Assembly (NCBI GenBank): GCA_018432925.1
Contig: JAHDSC010000035.1
Location: 33,211 to 97,210, forward strand
Direction of reading: 5' to 3'
DNA length: 64,000 nt
Source of the DNA: Desulfobacterales bacterium
GTDB lineage: Bacteria > Desulfobacterota > Desulfobacteria > Desulfobacterales > JAHDSC01
The position numbers were made by a program, and so were the translations under genes. The notes under the pieces were generated by a model. That model had not been told where the DNA came from. It was given only the letters and a program-made list of their open reading frames with translations, and did no database searches. Each line of letters begins with the position of its first letter. Position 1 is the stretch's first letter. Of the stretch, positions 55,236 through 63,096 are shown one piece after another.

Positions 55236-55553
55236 ATGAAAGTGGAAGCCAGCCCCATCCTTGCTGATGCAATGAAAGAATACTATGATAACTACGAACT
55301 GGAAAGGCTTTGCAGCCGATTCGACGTAGAAATCGATTATGAAGAGATGTATCCAGACCACCTGAAGCTGGCCAGAAAACTGATCGACGAGATTGAAGAT
55401 GCACGTCATCGACGTTTACTGGAAGATCTTTTGCCTGAATTGCTGAAAAGATGCCTTGAACGAATTTCCAATACCACCTGGGAAAACAATGTGTATCATG
55501 AACATATGTTGCCTCAACTCCGCGTTTTACAGATTTTGATAGGTCACAGATAG
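55236..55553 (+). CDS. Small helical protein resembling a bacterial death-like/effector-associated domain
   Basis: 105 residues, all-helical by composition. The run YDNYELERLCSRFDVEIDYEE, then a helix with LARKLIDEIEDARHRRLLEDLLPE, has the spacing of short bacterial DED-like or effector-associated adaptor domains (ELRxLCxxLGxDYEELPG... ARELVxxxERRxRLxELLxxL). This is pattern resemblance only. There is no neighbouring NTPase, caspase-like or TIR gene, so it may be a stand-alone adaptor or an unrelated helical protein. AAGGAA lies 8 bp before ATG. Confidence 0.55.
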   Translation: MKVEASPILADAMKEYYDNYELERLCSRFDVEIDYEEMYPDHLKLARKLIDEIEDARHRRLLEDLLPELLKRCLERISNTTWENNVYHEHMLPQLRVLQILIGHR

Positions 55554-56286
55554 CATTCGTAAAGAGACGGATATTTCCAATGATCGCTGAATCCGATTTT
55601 TTCCTCCATAGGCGGGATGCGAGAGGTGTAAATATCTGTTCCCGGGTTGAACCCCGCCGAAACGGGAACAACTTCATGGGCCCTTGAACCGCAACTGCAA
55701 GCGTTAACCCCGCGGTTTGCTCCCGGGAATCTTTAATAACCGTTATCCCGCCCTGTATCTTTTTTCTTTTTTTTGATTTTAACCCGTACATGATGATAAC
55801 ATTTTAATATCGCCTCCGATATGAGGGTACAAAGCAGAAAGCTCCAGGCATGAGGCGCGCGGTTCTCCCAAAATGAGACGCAAGCTTGCCGCTGAGCGGT
55901 GCGGCTTTGTTTCATACGAATCCCTTCTATTATTTTTAAGCATCGACGACGGCGGGATATCATTGATCCATCGGAAAAGCCCGGTGTTCATTTTACAATC
56001 GTGAATGGATACCGAGATGGATGCTTTTGATTTAACCGGCCATGGAATTCAGCGCAGTGCGGGATTTCGATGCTTTAGCAGGGTGTTGAAAAACTGCGCC
56101 TGAGGCCGCCATTCAGCGTTGCGGGGCTCTCGCCAATGCTCACATATGCTTGAATATGCTGCGCTTGTCGTATCGCCGCGCGCCTAGCCTGACGGCCTGA
56201 TCCTTGTTTTTCAACACCCTGTTAGGAAGCCGCCGAATGCGGGTTGAAACCGGCGCATCCTTAAATAAAATCGGAGGAGGTGTCTT
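55554..56286. other. 733-bp gap holding a MITE-like element
   Basis: No gene is recognised. The MITE-like element at 56079-56221 is described separately. A strong GGAGGAGG at its right end belongs to the next gene. Confidence 0.4.
56079..56221. mobile_element. 143-bp MITE-like element with 16-bp terminal inverted repeats and TTAG target duplication
   Basis: The ends CAGGGTGTTGAAAAAC (56079-56094) and GTTTTTCAACACCCTG (56206-56221) are perfect inverted copies. TTAG flanks both sides (56075-56078 and 56222-56225), as left by a 4-bp target duplication. The inside is GC-rich with further partial dyads and no reading frame. It resembles non-autonomous derivatives of insertion sequences. Confidence 0.75.
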
Positions 56287-56610
56287 GTGATGAACAATGA
56301 AGATAAACACGTCCTGGAATTGGCGGAGAAAGGTTGCAGGGCCTATGAATATTATGACCCGGTGAGCCTTCTGGAAATGGCAAACGCATGCCGGAAAGCG
56401 GGTATCAACCCCGAATACATGTTAATTCTTGCAAATGAATGCTGTGGAACCTATGAATTTTATAATCCGGAACGTCTCTTGAGAAAAGCGATGGAATGTC
56501 AGGATGTCGGATACGATCCGGTAGCGGTTTTAGAAAAGGCCGTTCGAAACAAAGAAACGGATTGCGAACCGGTTCGGATTTTAAGTGAAATCATTGAAAG
56601 GGAGAGATAG
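56287..56610 (+). CDS. Small protein with two tandem 36-residue repeats, function unknown
   Basis: 107 residues. Two copies of a motif with the pattern [AT]YE[YF]Y[DN]P...LL..A..C...G..P lie at about residues 19-46 and 55-82 (AYEYYDPVSLLEMANAC; TYEFYNPERLLRKAMEC). Such repeats suggest a helical hairpin scaffold. GGAGGAGG is a strong ribosome binding site and the start may be GTG 56287 or ATG 56290. A PIN-like gene follows after 49 bp. No family recognised. Confidence 0.6.
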   Translation: MMNNEDKHVLELAEKGCRAYEYYDPVSLLEMANACRKAGINPEYMLILANECCGTYEFYNPERLLRKAMECQDVGYDPVAVLEKAVRNKETDCEPVRILSEIIERER

Positions 56611-56659
56611 CAACTATCATTGGTCATCGTCCGCTCGGTGTCCAGTCAGGCCGAACCCT

Positions 56660-57181
56660 ATGAAAAAAGTCCTTGTTGATTCGTCTTCTGCAATACTTTT
56701 ATTTAAAGCCGATTTGTTTGATGATCTGCTGGATAAATATAGAATTATAATGGCCGATTCTGTTTATCATGAATTGACCCGACAAGACCATGCCGGGTCA
56801 TACGCATTCAAAAATTTTTATCGAAACCAATCTTTTATGGTTGCCTTACCGAGTGAAGCAGAGGGATTCCACAAGGATGGATTGCTGCAAAAAGCTTCGC
56901 TGGACAGGGGAGAGAAAGACACTATTCTGCAATATTTTGTAGGATCCGGGGAATTCATTATCATTGATGATGGAAAGGGGGCATCTTATTGCAGAGATAA
57001 CGGAATTCCATATATCAATGCCCTTCTGTTTCCCCGGATATTATTCCTGTGCAGCTGGATTTCCGAAACAGAGTATCGTGATAAGGCGGATCAAATCATC
57101 GATGCAGGAAGATATTCTCAGAGAATTATTAAGCATGCATTCCATTGTTCGAAGAAAGAACTCGAGTTTTTTCTTCCATGA
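56660..57181 (+). CDS. PIN-like domain protein, possible orphan ribonuclease
   Basis: 173 residues. The fold follows the PIN pattern: VLVDSSSAILLFKA (first Asp), SVYHELTR (Glu), LDRGEKDTILQYF (Glu/Asp) and FIIIDDGKGASYC (Asp), which would form the Mg-dependent RNase site. A C-terminal extension of about 45 residues follows. The ribosome binding site is weak; the frame is open 75 bp upstream. PIN proteins are often toxins paired with a small antitoxin; the preceding repeat protein is the only candidate partner and does not look like a known antitoxin. Confidence 0.65.
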   Translation: MKKVLVDSSSAILLFKADLFDDLLDKYRIIMADSVYHELTRQDHAGSYAFKNFYRNQSFMVALPSEAEGFHKDGLLQKASLDRGEKDTILQYFVGSGEFIIIDDGKGASYCRDNGIPYINALLFPRILFLCSWISETEYRDKADQIIDAGRYSQRIIKHAFHCSKKELEFFLP

Positions 57182-57320
57182 AAGGCGGAAAAACCGGGTC
57201 CTATCGTTTCATTTTCGTTCGGGGACGAACTCCATATCTTTTGCTCTCCGTATCCACCCGAATATCGGATGAATCAATCGGAACCCATATTGCCGCCCCG
57301 TACGGACACCGGTCGAGGTT

Positions 57321-58901
57321 CTATTTTATTTGAACCGGCTCTCCCACATAGGGAACGAAGGCTGAAAAACCTTCGCTGTTCAGCCGGTCCGCAAAACTTA
57401 TGGATTCTTTTTCTTCTCCGTGAACAATTGCGATCTTTTTTAACCGAAGGTTGGAATGCTTTAAAAAATGGAGCATTTCTCCCTGGTCGGCATGCGCGCT
57501 GAATCCTCGAAGCCTTACGACATGAGCTTTCAACGGATAGACTTTATTAAGAAATTTCACCATGGGCGGGGGCCCGACTCTGCCGGATTTTTCATATTCC
57601 CAGCCCATATCCTGGATTCGTCGGCCCAGCGTATTTTCCGCCATGAATCCGACGATCAGAATCGTGTTTTTTGGATTATGGATTTTATACCGCAAGTGAT
57701 GAAGAATTCGACCGGCTTCGCACATTCCCGATGAGGCGATTACAATGTGTGATTTTTCTTCCCGCATCAGCGCCATTGATTCTTCAACCGAACTTGTAAA
57801 TTTCAGGTGGCTGAAAGCAAATGGGTTCTTGCCGTTTTCGAGGAAAGTTTCATGGGTCTGCCGATCATAGACCTCCAAATGCTCTCCGAAAACCCGCGTC
57901 AGGTTCGTGGCCAGAGGGCTGTCCACGTAAACCGGCAGGCGCGGCACCTCATGCGCATCATAGAGCTCGTGAAGGATATAGACGATTTCCTGCGTGCGGC
58001 CGAATGCAAATGCCGGTATGACAAGGCTTCCCCCCCGCTCCACCGTGTCGATGATTATTTTTTTGAGGCGTTTTTTTAAATCCTCAATCGGCCCGTGATG
58101 GCGTGTCCCATAGGTGCTTTCCATAATCAGTAAATCCAAATTTCTGTCTTTTTCCTCAAACAGGGTGGTCGGATCTTCGATAATCGGCTGGTTGAAGCGG
58201 CCAATATCGCCGGTATAGCCGATGTGGTAGGAGTGACCGTTTTCAACGGCATGAATGACGCACATCGCAGAACCCAGAATATGTCCTGCATCGTAAAAAG
58301 TGCAGGTCATATTCTGTCCGACGGTGATGGTTTCCTTGTAAGGGTACCCGTCGAAGCAGTTCAGTGATTTTTGCGCTTCTTCAATGGTATAAAGGGGTTC
58401 GATGTATTCCAGCCGGTATTTTTGTATCTCGGCATTAATGACATCCGTGTTAAGTGAATGGCGATCCTTTTTCAACATTTTTTTTATGACATTCATTTTT
58501 CGCTTTGAAATATCTTTCACATTACCGGAGGTTTTCATGCCATACAGATGGGTTCTTAATGTTTTATAATTGAGATACTGAGCGTCTGACTCCTGGATGT
58601 GAGCACTGTCGAGAAGGAGAAATTCGCAGGCATCCATGGTTGCACGCGTACAGATCACGCGTCCCTTGAAGTTGTTTTTTACAACAAGAGGAATCCTTCC
58701 GGAATGGTCGATATGGCCGTGCGTCAGCACGATATTGGTGAGAATTTTCGGGTCGAATGGGAGTGTCCGGTTCTTGCGGTCGCTTTCTTTCCTTCGTCCC
58801 TGAAACATTCCGCAATCCAGAAGTATTCGATCGGTTTCTGAAGCCAACAGGTGCATGGAACCTGTAACTTCCCGTACCCCTCCGTAAAATGTGATGTTCA
58901 T
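57321..58901 (-). CDS. MBL-fold beta-CASP RNase (CPSF-type RNA-specificity domain)
   Basis: A 526-residue metallo-beta-lactamase fold nuclease of the beta-CASP group. HGHIDHSGR is the metal site, DAGHILGSAM and YTGDIGR follow, then a beta-CASP cap (ESTYGTRHH, VIPAFAFGRTQEIVYIL, SPLATNLTRV) and the C-terminal RMMBL region (VRLRGFSAHADQGEML). These proteins process or degrade RNA. GGGAGC before ATG 58901 fixes the start; the frame is open further upstream. An insertion between residues about 100 and 175 is longer than in short homologues. Confidence 0.9.
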   Translation of the reverse strand: MNITFYGGVREVTGSMHLLASETDRILLDCGMFQGRRKESDRKNRTLPFDPKILTNIVLTHGHIDHSGRIPLVVKNNFKGRVICTRATMDACEFLLLDSAHIQESDAQYLNYKTLRTHLYGMKTSGNVKDISKRKMNVIKKMLKKDRHSLNTDVINAEIQKYRLEYIEPLYTIEEAQKSLNCFDGYPYKETITVGQNMTCTFYDAGHILGSAMCVIHAVENGHSYHIGYTGDIGRFNQPIIEDPTTLFEEKDRNLDLLIMESTYGTRHHGPIEDLKKRLKKIIIDTVERGGSLVIPAFAFGRTQEIVYILHELYDAHEVPRLPVYVDSPLATNLTRVFGEHLEVYDRQTHETFLENGKNPFAFSHLKFTSSVEESMALMREEKSHIVIASSGMCEAGRILHHLRYKIHNPKNTILIVGFMAENTLGRRIQDMGWEYEKSGRVGPPPMVKFLNKVYPLKAHVVRLRGFSAHADQGEMLHFLKHSNLRLKKIAIVHGEEKESISFADRLNSEGFSAFVPYVGEPVQIK

Positions 58902-59362
58902 GATTTTGCTCCCTTTTGATACCGATGACGTTTGCGTTTTTTCTCGGAAGTGGTTTCCAAACCTGCCCAAAAGCCAAATCCCTGAGCCGTTTGGGGCAAT
59001 CCTCAGTCAATTTTTTTATGGAATCGAACGTATCGCTCCGTCTTTATCTGAAAGCCGATTCAATGTTTTAAAACACTTCCGAAAATGTCCTCATTCATGA
59101 AAAGATCATTTTTGACATAACGGGCAATCATCTGTTGGAAGCGTTCCGCATCGATTCAGCCGAAGCCGGACAAGAGCCGGTGCACCTGTTTAACGGTTCG
59201 AAAAAAGCCGTTCCAGCCCTGAAATAAAGATGGTATGCACGGCTCAACACTCTATTGACAAAAAGAAGTCCACCTGTCAATAGACTACCCATAATTTCAA
59301 AATGTTGCCCTTCCTTATTTGGTTTTTTGGCGAAAACAGGCAGAAGCGGATCGTTGTGACAG
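58902..59362. other. Intergenic region with inverted repeat
   Basis: 461 bp between divergent genes. TCTATTGACA (59251-59260) and TGTCAATAGA (59275-59284) form a 10-bp inverted repeat with a 14-bp spacer, about 80 bp upstream of the dehydrogenase. It could be an operator. No gene found. Confidence 0.35.
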
Positions 59363-60376
59363 ATGAACATTTTTTTTTATGAAGCATTTGATGAAGAAAC
59401 CCGTGCTCTGAAAAAGTACCTGCCCGACCGACTGAAGGTTGGTTTTACGCCCAAAACAATACAGGAGTATTCGCGCGTGGAACCGCCGGCCCGCTTTATC
59501 AGCATCCGCACCCAATCCCTGTTGCCGGGTGGATGGTCCAAAAAACTGGCGGCAATTCTGAGCCGCAGCACCGGCTATAATCATCTGCACCGGTATGTAA
59601 CAGAATTCGCTTGCCGGATCCCCTGCGGGTATCTGCCGCTGTATTGTCACCGGGCGGTGGCAGAACAAGCGATTTTATTAACCATGGCCCTGCTGAGGAA
59701 TCTTCCGAAACAGGTCGCTCATTTTTATGAATTCAACAGGGATGGTATAACCGGTTATGAGTGTGAACACAGAACCATCGCCGTGGTCGGGGTCGGCAAT
59801 ATCGGATACGAGGCGGTTCGAATCGCAAGAGGGCTGGGAATGCGTGTACTTGGGGTGGATATCGTCGAAAAACACTCCGACGTAACGTATGTAACGATTG
59901 ATTACGTCCTATCCGTTGCCGATGTAATCGTTTCGGCGATGAATCTGACGTACGACAACGCGGGCTATTTTAATTATGACCGGTTAAAGAAAGCCAGAAA
60001 AGGTTTGATCTTCGTTAACGTGTCGCGAGGAGAAATATCACCTTCCCTGCATCTGCTCCAGTTAATGAGGGAAAATCACTTAGGGGGGGTCGGGCTGGAT
60101 GTTTACTGTAATGAGAGCGAACTGGCGGTCAATCTTCGTAATGCAAGCATCTCAAATGATGAAGAGGTGAAAGCGACGCTTGAACTGTCACGGTATTCGA
60201 ATGTAATTTTAACCCCTCACAACGCCTTTAACACACAAGAAGCGGTTGACCGAAAAGCTTGCCAAAGTGTTCAACGCTCGGGTTCAGCCGCGTTGCGGAG
60301 CGCAGCGGAGCAACGTCGGCTGCAACCCGTTGTTAGACGTTCACCTTCGTCATCATGCCTCGTATTTCTAACCTAA
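59363..60376 (+). CDS. D-isomer-specific 2-hydroxyacid dehydrogenase, 3' end replaced by a cassette junction
   Basis: An NAD-dependent dehydrogenase of the D-lactate/phosphoglycerate family. The chromosomal part runs from the start to about 60268 (302 residues): NIFFYEAFDEETRALKKYL, HRAVAEQAILL, VGVGNIGYEAVRIARGLG (NAD site), NVSRGE (Arg) and the catalytic His in LTPHNAF. After KACQSVQ the frame reads into an integron attC site and then non-homologous sequence for about 34 residues. The usual C-terminal helix and last strand are missing, so it may be inactive. Upstream inverted repeat may be its operator. Confidence 0.8.
   Translation: MNIFFYEAFDEETRALKKYLPDRLKVGFTPKTIQEYSRVEPPARFISIRTQSLLPGGWSKKLAAILSRSTGYNHLHRYVTEFACRIPCGYLPLYCHRAVAEQAILLTMALLRNLPKQVAHFYEFNRDGITGYECEHRTIAVVGVGNIGYEAVRIARGLGMRVLGVDIVEKHSDVTYVTIDYVLSVADVIVSAMNLTYDNAGYFNYDRLKKARKGLIFVNVSRGEISPSLHLLQLMRENHLGGVGLDVYCNESELAVNLRNASISNDEEVKATLELSRYSNVILTPHNAFNTQEAVDRKACQSVQRSGSAALRSAAEQRRLQPVVRRSPSSSCLVFLT
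60269..60338 (-). repeat. Integron attC recombination site (attC1)
   Basis: Read on the minus strand: GTCTAAC (R''-type, 60338-60332), then a large imperfect hairpin with arms around AACGGGTTGCAGCCGACG and CGGCTGAACCCGAGC, then GTTGAAC (R' core, GTTRRRY, 60275-60269). Both cores fit the RYYYAAC and GTTRRRY consensus. It ends the cassette array and abuts the dehydrogenase coding sequence. Confidence 0.85.
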
Positions 60377-60402
60377 ACGGCTTGAAATCAAGATTGCCAA
60401 CA

Positions 60403-61350
60403 TCAATTCCCCTTCTCCTCGCGGTGCACCTTGTCGTGGCATACGTTGCAGAGTGTCTTCAAATTCCCTTCAACGTTCTCTCCACCCTTTGCATGATGCT
60501 TGATGTGGTGCAACTCCAAGTGCCGAGGATCGGATGGATTCCATTCGTCATGAGTCCATCCGCACGCCTTGCACTTATACCCGTCACGTCGCAGCACCTC
60601 TCGACGAACATCATCCGGAATGCTGCGGTCATGTTCGGGGCTTTGCCGGTCTGCCTGCAAGACATAGATCCCGATACCCAAATCCGGGCGTCCGGTGGTC
60701 TTCGTCGCAATTGGCCAACCATGCTCCGTCCGCAGCTCGCGCACGCGTCGTGCCCACTCCGTCTTGTCTCCGGCTACGTAGCGTAATTCCTCGTTCGTCA
60801 CACCACGCCCAACGTTTTCCCTAAGGAATTTTAGTATCTTGCCGCGCACCGATCCACGCTCCTTGCGGATCGTGTTGGCGACGTGCCAGCGATGCGCAGC
60901 GTCGCGATCTTCCACTGCACTCAAAAGAACGTACTCATTCGGCCTCATGGCCTTTAGTTCATCCGGCACTTCATCTGCTTCGTCCTCGATCATTTCCTTG
61001 ATTGTGACGCCGCTCACAATTGCCCAACCGAACTGCACACGTAGTTCGCGCAAGCGCCGTGCGTACTCCTGAATCCCTGAGACGACAAGCAGCTCGTCGC
61101 CGTTGATAATAGTCGCAGGATACTGCCGGAAGTAATACAGGATCCGGTCTCTCGCGGCCGAAGCGTACTCCGCCGGTATCAGTGCCTTACCAATGTCGCG
61201 GAGTCCGTGGAAGATCGGGATCAGGGCAAGAACCTTCGGGCGAAGCTCGCCCGACTGAAGCTCTGCTTCAAAGTTCGCGATGAGTTTTGCTACCTTCTGC
61301 CTTACGGCTTCCGGGTTACTTGACGTCACCTTCCTTCGTTTATTCGTCAT
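60403..61350 (-). CDS. HNH endonuclease with two winged-helix-like repeats, probable restriction enzyme
   Basis: A 315-residue nuclease. The HNH domain at the C-terminus has CxxC pairs at Cys260/263 and Cys301/304 holding zinc, and LELHHIKHH around residues 278-286 with Asn296, giving the His-Asn-His site. Two copies of a winged-helix-like unit lie at about 62-115 (DELLVVSGIQEYARRLREL) and 168-230 (EELRYVAGDKTEWARRVREL), probably for DNA recognition. It overlaps vsr by 11 bp and lies with a C5 methyltransferase, so it is the probable restriction partner (inference). No named enzyme matched by eye. Confidence 0.75.
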   Translation of the reverse strand: MTNKRRKVTSSNPEAVRQKVAKLIANFEAELQSGELRPKVLALIPIFHGLRDIGKALIPAEYASAARDRILYYFRQYPATIINGDELLVVSGIQEYARRLRELRVQFGWAIVSGVTIKEMIEDEADEVPDELKAMRPNEYVLLSAVEDRDAAHRWHVANTIRKERGSVRGKILKFLRENVGRGVTNEELRYVAGDKTEWARRVRELRTEHGWPIATKTTGRPDLGIGIYVLQADRQSPEHDRSIPDDVRREVLRRDGYKCKACGWTHDEWNPSDPRHLELHHIKHHAKGGENVEGNLKTLCNVCHDKVHREEKGN

Positions 61351-61753
61351 GCAGAAACCTCTCCAGCTTCCTCAACAGCTTTTCCGGATTGTGGGTCTCG
61401 CATTGCCATAGTACCAACAACTTCCAACCCATACGGCGTAGCTCATTTTGGATGTGCTTATCTCGCTTGATGTTTGCATCGAGCTTCTTGTCCCAGAAGT
61501 TTTTATTCGTTGCTGGCCGCTTCGACCGCGGACACTGCTTGTGCCCGTGCCAAAAACATCCATGAACGAAGATCAGTTTGCCGTGTCGCGGTAGCACGAT
61601 ATCCGGGTTACCTGGTAGGTCACGCCTATGAACCCGAAATCGAAACCCCATCCGGTGAACAAAAGAACGTACCAGCATCTCCGGCTTGGTGTCGCGCCCC
61701 TTGACGCGACTCATGATCCAGCTTCGCTTCTCTTTGGAGAATACGTCTGTCAT
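61340..61753 (-). CDS. vsr: Very short patch repair endonuclease (Vsr)
   Basis: A 137-residue nuclease that nicks 5' of T in T:G mismatches left by deamination of 5-methylcytosine. Motifs are the starting RSWIMSRVKGRDTKPEMLVR, GNPDIVLP (catalytic Asp), FVHGCFWHGHKQCP (zinc Cys and His) and WDKKLDANIKRD. Length is typical. It starts 1 bp after the methyltransferase stop and overlaps the HNH gene, so the three genes are one unit. Confidence 0.95.
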   Translation of the reverse strand: MTDVFSKEKRSWIMSRVKGRDTKPEMLVRSFVHRMGFRFRVHRRDLPGNPDIVLPRHGKLIFVHGCFWHGHKQCPRSKRPATNKNFWDKKLDANIKRDKHIQNELRRMGWKLLVLWQCETHNPEKLLRKLERFLHDE

Positions 61754-61754
61754 G

Positions 61755-63002
61755 TCACCGGTTGTTCATCGTCAGGAGGAGGTATACCACGTCGGCCACG
61801 CGTGCCGCTAGACTCGGCGGAACGGCGTTCCCGATCTGCCGTGCAATCTCGACTTTCGATCCTGAAAATACGAACTCATCGGGGAAGGACTGTAAACGCG
61901 CCGCTTCTCGGTGCGTTATCGGCCTGTGCTGCTTCGGGTGCAGATACCGGCCCTTCTCCGGTTTGAAGAACTCCGTCCGAATCGTGAACGCAGGACGGTC
62001 CCACCACAGCCTGCCGAAAAGATCCGTACCGCCGCTCTTCTTGCGAATCCAGCAGCCGGGAGTCAGATCGGGTGCACGCTTCTGTAGGTCGAAACGGTTC
62101 ATGCCCTCTTCAGGAATCGCCTTGTATCGGGCTATGCTCATTGGGGTAGGAGACCGTCCGAAGTGGAGATCAAGCGGCGGGGCCTCTTCACGGATCTCTG
62201 TTCCCTTCGGTGCCGGAAGATCCGCAATCGCATCGCGCACAGTGCGCCACTTCACGGCGCTAGGCAGATACCCATTGCTATCGGCCTGCAAAAAGGAAGT
62301 CTGCGCGCCCCCTTTTCGCGGGTCGAAGTGTGTCTTTCGCGGTGGAAAAACCTGTGACGGGTCGAAAAACTTGCACCCAACAATGAACGCCCGACGGCGC
62401 GTCTGCGGAACGCCATAGTCTGCTGCGCAGAGAACTTCTCCCCAGCATTTAAAGCCCAGAGCTTCAGCCGTGCCCATGATTTCACCATGCTCGAAAGAAC
62501 CCAGTAACTGGGGTACATTCTCCATGACGAATACTTGAGATCCGGAACGCTCGACAATCTCAAGAAAAGGACGCCACAATTGCTTTCGCGGATCACCCTC
62601 GCGGTTTTTATTCAGAAGGCTGAACCCTTGGCATGGTGGCCCGCCAATAACGACGTCAGCGGGAGGAATCTCCGTTTTAGCATCGTTGAGAATATCCACG
62701 ATGTCGCCTGATACACAGTGGTTTCCGAAGTTCCTGCGGTACGTACGTACACAGGTGTCGCTAAAGTCGTTGGCCCAAACAGATTCGAATGCGTGCCCGC
62801 ACAATTTCGAGAAACCGAGTGTCATCCCTCCAGCGCCAGCGAACACATCGATCAGCCGGAACCGCTTGCGTTTCCTGCCAAGAACGCCTTGGCTCCTAGC
62901 TTCGTAGACCCGTTCTTCTTCGCGGACAAGCCATGTTTTGTCTTTCTTGATCTCGTAATTCACCTGTTGTTTTCTCTTCCTAGGGTTTGTCGCGCCGTTC
63001 AT
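61755..63002 (-). CDS. DNA (cytosine-5)-methyltransferase of a restriction-modification cassette
   Basis: A 415-residue enzyme that makes 5-methylcytosine. Motif I DVFAGAGGMTLGF, motif IV GGPPCQGFS with catalytic Cys124, motif VI MENVPQ, motif VIII PQTRRRAF, and motif X GNAVPP are present, with a target-recognition region between VIII and IX. An N-terminal extension of about 48 basic residues precedes motif I. Its ATG lies 17 bp inside the attC2 core on the minus strand, as usual for cassette genes. The recognition site cannot be predicted. Confidence 0.95.
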   Translation of the reverse strand: MNGATNPRKRKQQVNYEIKKDKTWLVREEERVYEARSQGVLGRKRKRFRLIDVFAGAGGMTLGFSKLCGHAFESVWANDFSDTCVRTYRRNFGNHCVSGDIVDILNDAKTEIPPADVVIGGPPCQGFSLLNKNREGDPRKQLWRPFLEIVERSGSQVFVMENVPQLLGSFEHGEIMGTAEALGFKCWGEVLCAADYGVPQTRRRAFIVGCKFFDPSQVFPPRKTHFDPRKGGAQTSFLQADSNGYLPSAVKWRTVRDAIADLPAPKGTEIREEAPPLDLHFGRSPTPMSIARYKAIPEEGMNRFDLQKRAPDLTPGCWIRKKSGGTDLFGRLWWDRPAFTIRTEFFKPEKGRYLHPKQHRPITHREAARLQSFPDEFVFSGSKVEIARQIGNAVPPSLAARVADVVYLLLTMNNR

Positions 63003-63018
63003 GTAACTTCGTCTTTGC

Positions 63019-63096
63019 GTCTAACGCCCGGCTCACGCGCCGGTTTGGAGCCGCGAAGCGGCAGAAAATCGGTCGCTGTGCAGCCGATTGTTAACT
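63019..63096 (-). repeat. Integron attC recombination site (attC2)
   Basis: Read on the minus strand: AGTTAAC (63096-63090), a hairpin with arms AATCGGCTGCACAGCG and CCGGCGCGTGAGCCGGGC, and the core GTTAGAC (63025-63019). The TAA inside AGTTAAC is also the stop of the EEP gene, typical of cassettes. The following cassette gene (methyltransferase) begins 17 bp later. Confidence 0.85.
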
